Source of the DNA: Oscillospiraceae bacterium
Lineage (GTDB): Bacteria > Bacillota > Clostridia > Oscillospirales > Ruminococcaceae
Assembly (NCBI GenBank): GCA_020024185.1
Contig: JAHHUD010000077.1
Location: forward strand, 1-6,849
Length of the DNA: 6,849 nt
Reading direction: 5' to 3'
The notes beneath the pieces are model-generated. The model had not been told where the DNA came from, did not search any database, and saw only the letters and a list, made by a program, of their open reading frames with translations. Positions within the stretch are counted from its first letter, which is position 1; every line of letters begins with the position of its first letter. Both the position numbers and the translations under genes were made by a program. Below are positions 1-6,159 of the stretch, piece by piece.

Positions 1-1472
1 ATAACATTTTCAAGTTCAGACACAATAATTTTCTTAACTTTTTTATCACTTTTAAGTATAGATTCAAGTTGTGAAATTTCTTTTATAAGATTATCTTTTT
101 CTTCTATTCTTTTTAAAATATAATTTTTATTAAGCTGACGCAAACGTATTTCAGCAACATATTCAGCCTGTATTTCATCTATTCCAAATCCAATCATAAG
201 GTTTGGCACAACTTCTTTGTCATCTTCTGTATTTCTTACAATATTTATAGCTTTGTCAATATCCATAAGAATATATTCAAGACCTTTTACAAGATGTAAT
301 CTATTCTTTTTAAGGTTAAGATTATAGAATGTTCTACGTTTTACACAATCTACTCTAAAAGCAATCCACTCTTCAATAAGCTCTCTTACACCCATAACTT
401 TTGGTGCACCACCAATAAGAACATTAAAGTTTGCACTGAATGAGTCTTCAAGAGGTGTTAATTTAAAAAGCTTATTCATAAGTTTGTCAGGGTCTTGTCC
501 ACGTTTTAAATCAAATGCGATTTTTAAACCATTTAAATCAGTTTCATCACGCATATCGCTTATTTCTTTGATTTTACCCTGTTTAACAAGGTCTGCAACC
601 TTGTCCATAATTGCTTCAATTGTTGTTGTTTGAGGGATTTCTGTTACTTCTATAATATTATCTTCTTTAATATAATTCCATTTACTGCGTACTTTTATAC
701 TTCCTCGTCCAGTGTTATATACGCCATCAATATCACTTTGGTCATAAAGAATTATACCACCACCGGCAAAATCCGGCGCCAAAAGTGTATCTTTTATATT
801 GTGTTCTTCATCATTTATTAACGCAATTGTTGTTTTACAAACTTCTTCAAGATTAAAAGAACAAATTGAAGACGCCATACCAACAGCAATACCTAGAGTA
901 TTATTTGTAAGAATTGTTGGAAATGTTGTTGGAAGTAAAGTTGGTTCTTTCTTTGTTGAGTCATAGTTATCAATAAAATCAACAGTATCACAATCTATAT
1001 CACGAAATAATTCTTCACAAATACTTTCAAGCTTTGCTTCTGTATAACGAGAGGCTGCATAAGCCATATCTCTGGAATAAGCTTTACCAAAGTTACCCTT
1101 ACTGTCTATAAAAGGAACAAGCAAGCTTTCATTTCCTCTTGCAAGACGAACCATTGTTTCATATATAGCTTGGTCACCATGAGGATTAAGACGCATTGTC
1201 TGCCCAACTATATTGGCACTTTTTGTTTTGGTTCCTTTTAATAAACCCATTTCATACATTGTATAAAGCAATTTTCTGTGGCTTGGTTTAAGACCATCAA
1301 TTTCTGGTAAAGCACGAGAAACTATAACACTCATTGCATAAGGCATATAGTTTTCTCTAAGAGTTTCAGTTATAGGATTTTCTAAAACTTCACCCGCAGA
1401 TAAAATTTCAACATTATCAGATAGACCTGGACGTTTTTTTGTCGCAGATGTATTTTTCTGTTTTTTTGCCAT
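1..1472 (-). CDS. Type IIA DNA topoisomerase subunit A (divergent GyrA/ParC-like), C-terminus cut by left window edge
   Basis: This is the DNA breakage-reunion subunit of a type II topoisomerase. It cuts both strands through a covalent tyrosine-DNA link and works with the B subunit encoded just upstream. I translated 490 complete residues, open to the window edge, so roughly the last third or less is missing. The winged-helix core is clear. It has LRENYMPYAMSVIVSRALP near residues 38-56, DGLKPSHRKLLY at 59-70, NPHGDQAIYE at 96-105, DSKGNFG at 123-129, SRYTE at 141-145 with catalytic Tyr143, and LGIAVGMAS at 193-201. A coiled-coil-like stretch follows from about residue 375. The ATG start is well supported: an in-frame TAA lies two codons upstream, the next in-frame Met is residue 43, and GAAAGG (1485-1490) sits 12 bases upstream, a rather long spacing. 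The gap to the B-subunit stop is 19 bp, so the two are co-transcribed. Unusual points are Gln101 where E. coli GyrA has Ser83, Glu105 for Asp87, and a shortened LPEIDG loop in place of LPDVRDG. Without the C-terminal domain and its GyrA-box, gyrase and topoisomerase IV cannot be told apart. I favour a second, ParC-like enzyme. Confidence 0.95.
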   Translation of the reverse strand, partial: MAKKQKNTSATKKRPGLSDNVEILSAGEVLENPITETLRENYMPYAMSVIVSRALPEIDGLKPSHRKLLYTMYEMGLLKGTKTKSANIVGQTMRLNPHGDQAIYETMVRLARGNESLLVPFIDSKGNFGKAYSRDMAYAASRYTEAKLESICEELFRDIDCDTVDFIDNYDSTKKEPTLLPTTFPTILTNNTLGIAVGMASSICSFNLEEVCKTTIALINDEEHNIKDTLLAPDFAGGGIILYDQSDIDGVYNTGRGSIKVRSKWNYIKEDNIIEVTEIPQTTTIEAIMDKVADLVKQGKIKEISDMRDETDLNGLKIAFDLKRGQDPDKLMNKLFKLTPLEDSFSANFNVLIGGAPKVMGVRELIEEWIAFRVDCVKRRTFYNLNLKKNRLHLVKGLEYILMDIDKAINIVRNTEDDKEVVPNLMIGFGIDEIQAEYVAEIRLRQLNKNYILKRIEEKDNLIKEISQLESILKSDKKVKKIIVSELENV

Positions 1473-1491
1473 ATCTTAATTATACCTTTCT

Positions 1492-3477
1492 TTATGATAA
1501 ATCAAGCTGATCCAGATAATCTGCACCAAAATCCTGTATATATTGTTTTCTTCCTGCAAGATTATCACCAAGCAAGAGTTCAAACATTTCCTGAGTTCTA
1601 TCCACTTCTTCTTTACATACCTTAACAAGTCTGCGTGTTTGAGGATTCATTGTTGTAATCCACATCATTTCAGGGTCATTTTCGCCAAGACCTTTTGAAC
1701 GTTGAATAGTATATTTCTCATTTTCTATACGAGAAATAATATTTTTCTTTTCTTCTTCAGTATATGCAAAATAAGTTTTATTTTTTGTATTTATTTCATA
1801 CAGTGGGCTTTCTGCAATATAAACATATCCATCTTCTATCAATTTTGGACAAAGTCTATAAAGCATAGTAAGAATAAGTGTTCTTATCTGAAATCCGTCA
1901 ACGTCTGCATCAGTACATATAACAACTTTATTCCACCTAAGAGTATTTATATTAAATGTAGAAATACCGGCCTTTTGGTATTTTGCCGGACTTTCTACAC
2001 CACATCCTAAAACTTTTATAAGGTCAGTAATAATATCACTTTTAAAAATTCTATCATAGTCACATTTAAGACAGTTAAGAATTTTACCTCTTATTGGCAT
2101 AAGAGCTTGAAAATCTGCATCTCGGCTGGTTTTGCATGCACCAAGAGCAGAGTCACCTTCCACTATATATACTTCTCTTTTGGATACATCTTTACTACGA
2201 CAATCAACAAATTTCTGAACACGATTTGCAATATCAATTTGACTTGACATTGTCTTTTTAAGATTAATTCGTGTCTTTTCTGCTTGTTCACGGCTTTGTT
2301 TATTTACAATAACCTGTTGAACAGCTTTTATAGCTTCGTCTGGGTTTTCAATAAAATAGATTTCCAATGTATGTTTTAGAAAATCTGTCATTGCTTGAGC
2401 TATAAATTTATTTGTTATAGCTTTTTTAGTTTGGTTTTCATAGCTTGTTAAAGTTGAAAAACAGCTTGAAACAAAAACCAAACAATCCTCTATATCTTGA
2501 AATGTAATTTTGCTTTCGTTTTTCTTATAAAGATTTTTCTGTTTTGCAAAAGCGTCAATCTGGCTTACAAAAGCACTTTTTACAGCTTTTTCAGGGCTAC
2601 CGCCATATTCAAGAAAACTCGAGTTATGATAATATTCTATTTTCTGTACTTTGTTTGAAAAACAGAATGCAACATTCATTTTCACTTTATATTCCGGCAT
2701 ATCATCACGGTCTTTGCCCTGTGCTTCTGATGATGTGTATATAATTTGAGTTAAATTATTGCCATCTACAATTTCTTCTACATAGTCATTTATACCTTTT
2801 TCATAGAAAAATTCTTTTTGTTCAAATTCTTCGTTTTTTTGATTTCTAAATATAAACAATACATTTGGGTTTACAACTGCTTGTCTTTTTAGAATTTCTT
2901 CAAAATATTCTTCTGGTATATCAATATCACTAAAAACCTCTGTATCTGGTTTCCATTTTATTCTTGAACCTGTAACTTTTTTGTTGGTTTGTTCTTTTTT
3001 AAGCCCACCGATATTTTCACCTTTTTCAAAATCAAGGTGATATGAAAATCCATCACGATTTATATCAACCGTCATATACTCTGATGAATATTGTGTTGCA
3101 CACAAACCAAGACCATTTAAACCAAGTGAAAATTCATAGTTATCACCGGAATTGTTATTGTATTTCCCACCTGCATACATTTCGCAGAATAAAAGTTCCC
3201 AGTTATATTTTTCTTCATTTTTATTATAATCAACAGGAATACCACGGCCAAAGTCTTCTATTTCTATGGAACCATCGGTATATTTTGTCATTATAATTTT
3301 TTTACCAAAACCTTCTCTGGCTTCATCTATACTGTTTGAAAGTATTTCAAATACAGAATGTTCACAACCCTCAATGCCATCAGAGCCAAAAATAACTGCC
3401 GGACGTTTTCTTACTCTATCAGCTCCTTTAAGACTGCTAATACTTTCATTACCATAACTTTTGGACTGTTTTGCCAT
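1492..3477 (-). CDS. Type IIA DNA topoisomerase subunit B (divergent GyrB/ParE-like ATPase-Toprim protein)
   Basis: This is the ATPase and Toprim subunit of a type II topoisomerase. It binds ATP to clamp and pass a DNA duplex and supplies the metal-binding site for cleavage by the A subunit. The 661-residue length fits Firmicute GyrB/ParE proteins that lack the extra insert of E. coli GyrB. The GHKL ATPase domain shows Glu44 and Asn48 in FEILSNSIDEA, DFGRGIPV at 75-82, AGGKY at 102-106, and SLGLNGLG at 117-124 in place of the usual SGGLHGVG. The transducer domain carries the ATP-contacting QTK at 349-351. The Toprim domain has EGDSALG at 440-446, RGKILN at 463-468 and the metal triad DADVDG at 523-528. 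SKGLGE (594-599) and WITTMNPQTR (606-615) mark the B-subunit tail. The ATG follows GGGAG at 3484-3488 with six bases between. The gene is first in its transcript, behind the promoter at 3515-3543, and is followed after 19 bp by the A subunit. EGDSALG differs from the common EGDSAGG. Gyrase or topoisomerase IV activity cannot be assigned from this subunit alone. Confidence 0.95.
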   Translation of the reverse strand: MAKQSKSYGNESISSLKGADRVRKRPAVIFGSDGIEGCEHSVFEILSNSIDEAREGFGKKIIMTKYTDGSIEIEDFGRGIPVDYNKNEEKYNWELLFCEMYAGGKYNNNSGDNYEFSLGLNGLGLCATQYSSEYMTVDINRDGFSYHLDFEKGENIGGLKKEQTNKKVTGSRIKWKPDTEVFSDIDIPEEYFEEILKRQAVVNPNVLFIFRNQKNEEFEQKEFFYEKGINDYVEEIVDGNNLTQIIYTSSEAQGKDRDDMPEYKVKMNVAFCFSNKVQKIEYYHNSSFLEYGGSPEKAVKSAFVSQIDAFAKQKNLYKKNESKITFQDIEDCLVFVSSCFSTLTSYENQTKKAITNKFIAQAMTDFLKHTLEIYFIENPDEAIKAVQQVIVNKQSREQAEKTRINLKKTMSSQIDIANRVQKFVDCRSKDVSKREVYIVEGDSALGACKTSRDADFQALMPIRGKILNCLKCDYDRIFKSDIITDLIKVLGCGVESPAKYQKAGISTFNINTLRWNKVVICTDADVDGFQIRTLILTMLYRLCPKLIEDGYVYIAESPLYEINTKNKTYFAYTEEEKKNIISRIENEKYTIQRSKGLGENDPEMMWITTMNPQTRRLVKVCKEEVDRTQEMFELLLGDNLAGRKQYIQDFGADYLDQLDLS

Positions 3478-3514
3478 TATACTCTCCCATTCATTTTTAA
3501 TTGTTCAATTTATA

Positions 3515-3543
3515 ATTCTATAATTAAAAAATTTTTTTGTCAA
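3515..3543 (-). promoter_or_regulatory. Sigma-A-type promoter for the topoisomerase pair
   Basis: On the minus strand the spacer reads TTGACA (3543 to 3538), then exactly 17 bp, then TAGAAT (3520 to 3515). That is a perfect -35 and a one-mismatch -10 at ideal spacing. Transcription would begin near 3508, giving a leader of about 30 bases that carries the GGGAG ribosome binding site at 3484-3488. The spacer contains AAAAAATTTTTT (3526-3537), a self-complementary A-tract of a kind known to bend DNA. The promoter lies just downstream of the ftsH terminator, so the topoisomerase genes should be expressed independently of the tilS-hpt-ftsH unit. No operator was recognised. The call rests on hexamer match, spacing and position. 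Confidence 0.85.
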
Positions 3544-3557
3544 GGAATATACTATAC

Positions 3558-3587
3558 AAAAAGGCAGTTCAACAAGAACTGCCTTTT
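3558..3587 (-). terminator. Intrinsic terminator of the tilS-hpt-ftsH unit
   Basis: The minus strand carries AAAAGGCAGTTC, a five-base TTGTT loop, and GAACTGCCTTTT. This is a perfect 12-bp inverted repeat with a GC-containing core of eight pairs. The transcript runs out in TTTTT before GTATAG. It starts 10 bases past the ftsH stop codon. An A-rich run upstream and a short T-run downstream are what a Rho-independent terminator needs. The T-tract is modest (five), so some readthrough into the topoisomerase genes is possible. Confidence 0.9.
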
Positions 3588-3597
3588 ATCAATTTTT

Positions 3598-5580
3598 TTA
3601 TAAATCTGTGCTTTTTTGTGCGGTTATTTCATCATTATCAATAACCTCAGAATTTTCTGTTTTTACTTCTTCATTTTCCAAAGTTTCCACTTTTATTTCT
3701 TCTTTTTCTACTTTTTCATTTTCTAAAGTTTTAACATTTTCATCTGAATTGTCATTTTTCTCCCATTGTGGAACATATCCTTCAGACATAATTTCTTTAA
3801 ATTCTTCACCTGTAACTTTTTCTTTTTCCATAAGAATTCTTGCAACAATATGAAGTTTATCAATATTATCTTTAAGGATTGTCATACAACGATTATATCC
3901 TTCGTCAACAAGTTTTCTGATTTCTGCATCAATCTCACTTGCAACAGCTTCAGAGTAACCCTGACCTTGAGAATAATCTCTTCCAAGGAATGTTTGTTGT
4001 GGGTCATGACCATAAACAACATTACCCAATTTGTCAGAGAAACCATATCTCATAACCATAGATTTTGCAATAGCAGTTGTTCTTTCAAGGTCATTTGAAG
4101 CGCCTGTTGAAATGTCGTCCAAAATAAGTTGTTCTGCACAACGGCCACCTAAAAGTGTAACTATCTCGTCAAGCATTTCTTTCTTTGTACGATAGTTTGT
4201 ATCTTCTTCAGGTATTGAAAGCGTATAACCACCAGCCATACCTCTTGGAATAATAGAAATTTCTTTAACTGGGTGAGAAGTTTCACAAACATAAGTTGCA
4301 ATTGCATGGCCTGCTTCGTGATATGAAACAAGTTTCTTTTCTTTTTCTGTAACAACTCTGGATTTCTTTTCTGGACCAGCAATAACTTTAATTACTGCCA
4401 TATCAAGATCTTTCTGAGTAAGTGCCTTTTGACCTTTTTTGGCAGCCATAAGAGCAGCTTCATTACAAAGGTTTTCCAAATCTGCTCCAGTAAATCCAGC
4501 TGTTGCCTGTGCAGTTGATTTTGGGTCTACATCAGGACCAATAGGTTTATTTGCAAGGTGAACTTTTATAATTTCTTCTCTGCCTTTAATATCTGGTGCT
4601 CCAACATAAACCTGTCTGTCAAAACGACCCGGTCTAAGCAAAGCTCTATCCAAAATATCTGCACGGTTTGTTGCCGCCATAATTATAACGCCTTGGTTTG
4701 CACCAAATCCGTCCATCTCAACAAGCAATTGGTTAAGAGTTTGTTCTCTTTCGTCGTGACCACCGCCAAGTCCTGCACCTCTTTGACGACCAACTGCATC
4801 AATTTCATCAATAAATATAATTGCTGGAGCAGCCTTTTTGGCTTTGTCAAATAAGTCTCTAACTCTTGATGCACCAACACCAACATACATTTCTACAAAG
4901 TCTGAACCAGAAATTGAGAAAAATGGAACGCCGGCTTCACCTGCTGTTGCTTTAGCCAATAAAGTTTTACCTGTACCAGGAGGGCCAACAAGCAAAACAC
5001 CTTTTGGGATTCTTGCACCAAGTGCATTAAATTTGCCTGGGTCTTTAAGAAATTCTACAATTTCAACCAGTTCTTCTTTTTCTTCGTCAGCACCAGCAAC
5101 ATCTTTAAAGTATTTGCGTTCAGACAAATCACCAACATTTTTTGTTCTGGCTCTGCCAACACTAATCCCTTTTCCACCGCCATTTGCTTGACTATACATA
5201 TTGAAGAACAATACGCCCATAAAAATAATCATTATTATATATGGTAAAGATGAAAGCCAAAATGGAAATGTTGTTGGTGGAATATGGTCATATGAAACAT
5301 TGTTTTGTTCTACATAAGGGTCAATTTTTTCAACAAAGTAGTTTACACTTGCAACATTGTAGTGTATTGTTTCCTTTTTATCTTTAAGTTTAATGTCAAC
5401 ATTACCATTTCCAAGATTAAGTTCATAATATTCTACCTTGTTTTGTTTAAACAAGTCGATAGCTTCGCTTGTTTTCATTTTGCTCATATTGTCTGGTTTG
5501 TTAAGCAGTATAGCAAAAACAACCATACTGAGCAACATAATAATAAGTGGTAATATGTTATTATTTCTTTTTTTAACCAA
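3598..5580 (-). CDS. ftsH: ATP-dependent zinc metalloprotease FtsH
   Basis: FtsH is a hexameric membrane-anchored AAA+ protease that extracts and degrades membrane proteins and short-lived regulators at the cytoplasmic face. The 660 residues show the whole family layout. Transmembrane segment 1 lies at about 8-27, a small extracytoplasmic domain at about 28-104 and transmembrane segment 2 at about 105-129. The AAA+ domain has Walker A GPPGTGKT (199-206), pore loop MYVGVGA (231-237), Walker B IIFIDEID (254-261) and the second region of homology with arginine fingers Arg316 and Arg319. The peptidase domain has the zinc site HEAGH (421-425, catalytic Glu422) with third ligand Asp497 in STGASNDLER. 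The start is TTG at 5578-5580, behind AAAAGGAG at seven bases. No ATG gives a better start, and MVKKR followed by a hydrophobic run is typical for the family. The gene follows hpt after 23 bp and is the last of its transcript. The pore-loop aromatic is Tyr where Phe is usual, a conservative change. The last 55 or so residues are a charged, Glu/Lys/Asn-rich tail with an internal repeat. Confidence 0.99.
   Translation of the reverse strand: MVKKRNNNILPLIIMLLSMVVFAILLNKPDNMSKMKTSEAIDLFKQNKVEYYELNLGNGNVDIKLKDKKETIHYNVASVNYFVEKIDPYVEQNNVSYDHIPPTTFPFWLSSLPYIIMIIFMGVLFFNMYSQANGGGKGISVGRARTKNVGDLSERKYFKDVAGADEEKEELVEIVEFLKDPGKFNALGARIPKGVLLVGPPGTGKTLLAKATAGEAGVPFFSISGSDFVEMYVGVGASRVRDLFDKAKKAAPAIIFIDEIDAVGRQRGAGLGGGHDEREQTLNQLLVEMDGFGANQGVIIMAATNRADILDRALLRPGRFDRQVYVGAPDIKGREEIIKVHLANKPIGPDVDPKSTAQATAGFTGADLENLCNEAALMAAKKGQKALTQKDLDMAVIKVIAGPEKKSRVVTEKEKKLVSYHEAGHAIATYVCETSHPVKEISIIPRGMAGGYTLSIPEEDTNYRTKKEMLDEIVTLLGGRCAEQLILDDISTGASNDLERTTAIAKSMVMRYGFSDKLGNVVYGHDPQQTFLGRDYSQGQGYSEAVASEIDAEIRKLVDEGYNRCMTILKDNIDKLHIVARILMEKEKVTGEEFKEIMSEGYVPQWEKNDNSDENVKTLENEKVEKEEIKVETLENEEVKTENSEVIDNDEITAQKSTDL
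3646..3735 (-). repeat. Imperfect 45-bp tandem duplication inside the ftsH tail
   Basis: Residues 616-630 and 631-645 of FtsH form two 15-residue units that share VxTLENExV and a Glu/Lys-rich remainder. At DNA level a 17-base core (3670-3686 and 3715-3731) matches at 16 of 17 positions and is spaced exactly 45 bp apart, which keeps the frame. This points to an old in-frame tandem duplication in a disordered tail. The rest of each unit has diverged, so chance similarity within a low-complexity acidic stretch is not fully excluded. Confidence 0.6.
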
Positions 5581-5587
5581 GATAGGT

Positions 5588-5595
5588 CTCCTTTT
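5588..5595 (-). promoter_or_regulatory. ftsH: Ribosome binding site that fixes the TTG start of ftsH
   Basis: On the minus strand AAAAGGAG ends seven bases before TTG (5578-5580). This is the strongest Shine-Dalgarno match in the window and at ideal spacing. It supports a TTG initiation codon for ftsH, since the conserved protein begins right there and no upstream ATG, GTG or TTG fits. The site lies in the 23-bp gap after the hpt stop. Confidence 0.9.
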
Positions 5596-5603
5596 ACCTA
5601 AAT

Positions 5604-6143
5604 TTATTTCATGTATACTTCTGGTTTAAGCACACCAATAAATGGCAGATTTCTGTATTTTTCATCAAAGTCAAGACCATAGCCAACAACAAATTCATCA
5701 GGAACCTGTCTGCCTATGTATTTTGCTTTAACATCACATGCTCTGCGTGCTGGTTTATCAAGAAGTGTACAAATTTCAATACTGTTTGGATTTCTTTCTT
5801 TAAGCATATTCATGATGTAATTAAGAGTAAGTCCTGAGTCAAGGATATCTTCAACAATTATAACATCTTTACCTTCAAGAGGAATGGTTACATCTTTAAT
5901 AATCTTTACGTTACCAGATGTTTTTGTACCGGAGCCATAAGAAGATACAACCATAAAATCAATTTCACATTTAAGGTCAATTTCTCTCATAATATCTGCC
6001 AAAAACACAACAGCACCTTTAAGAACAGTCACAAGAAGAACATTTTTACCTGCATAATCTTCTGTCAACTTTTTCCCTAAATCTTTTACAATTACATCAA
6101 TTTCTTCTTTGCTTATCAAAGTTGTTTTGATATCGTTTAACAT
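5604..6143 (-). CDS. hpt: Hypoxanthine(-guanine) phosphoribosyltransferase
   Basis: This cytoplasmic purine-salvage enzyme transfers the phosphoribosyl group of PRPP to hypoxanthine, and usually guanine, to give IMP or GMP plus pyrophosphate. The 179-residue length is normal for bacterial Hpt/HprT. The PRPP-binding signature VIIVEDILDSGLT spans residues 94-106, with the adjacent acidic pair Glu98-Asp99. LKGA at 41-44 is the pyrophosphate-binding loop. SSYGSGTKTSG at 67-77 is the mobile loop that closes over the active site. DKPARR is at 129-134, and the purine-binding end FVVGYGLDFDEKYRNLPFIG spans 151-170. The ATG follows an AGGTAGGA-type ribosome binding site that overlaps the end of tilS. 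Gaps are 16 bp from tilS and 23 bp to ftsH, so the three genes are almost certainly one operon. Preference between hypoxanthine and guanine cannot be read from the sequence. In Bacillus subtilis HprT together with TilS has been reported to promote ftsH transcription; whether that applies here is unknown. Confidence 0.97.
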   Translation of the reverse strand: MLNDIKTTLISKEEIDVIVKDLGKKLTEDYAGKNVLLVTVLKGAVVFLADIMREIDLKCEIDFMVVSSYGSGTKTSGNVKIIKDVTIPLEGKDVIIVEDILDSGLTLNYIMNMLKERNPNSIEICTLLDKPARRACDVKAKYIGRQVPDEFVVGYGLDFDEKYRNLPFIGVLKPEVYMK

Positions 6144-6159
6144 AATGAATTCCTACCTT

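Noticed and set aside
1434..1467. Two A7 runs (on the minus strand) at codons 2-4 and 11-13 of the A subunit, resembling slippery sites for -1 frameshifting
   Set aside because: No stimulatory hairpin or conserved alternative product was seen, and lysine-rich N-termini written with AAA codons produce such runs by default.
1479..1505. A TATAAT hexamer with an upstream TTGATT, just before the topoisomerase A-subunit start
   Set aside because: The spacing is 15 bp, shorter than optimal, and transcription would begin at about the ATG, giving a leaderless message although GAAAGG is present upstream. Chance in AT-rich DNA and co-transcription with the B subunit explain it better.
3559..3587. The hairpin after ftsH as a riboswitch, attenuator or repeat-element copy
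   Set aside because: It is a simple perfect stem with a five-base loop and T-run, no further structure and no second copy in the window. A terminator explains it fully.
3766..4098. A 110-codon open frame on the plus strand within ftsH, and similar ones at 1702-2010 and 4558-4854
   Set aside because: All are antisense to conserved coding sequence, have low-complexity Phe/Ile/Asn/Ser-rich products and show no gene-like context.
4838..5191. A 117-codon open frame on the plus strand, antisense to the FtsH ATPase domain
   Set aside because: It lies wholly opposite a strongly conserved gene, its protein resembles nothing I know, and open antisense frames are expected opposite biased codons. I see no supporting ribosome binding site or promoter.
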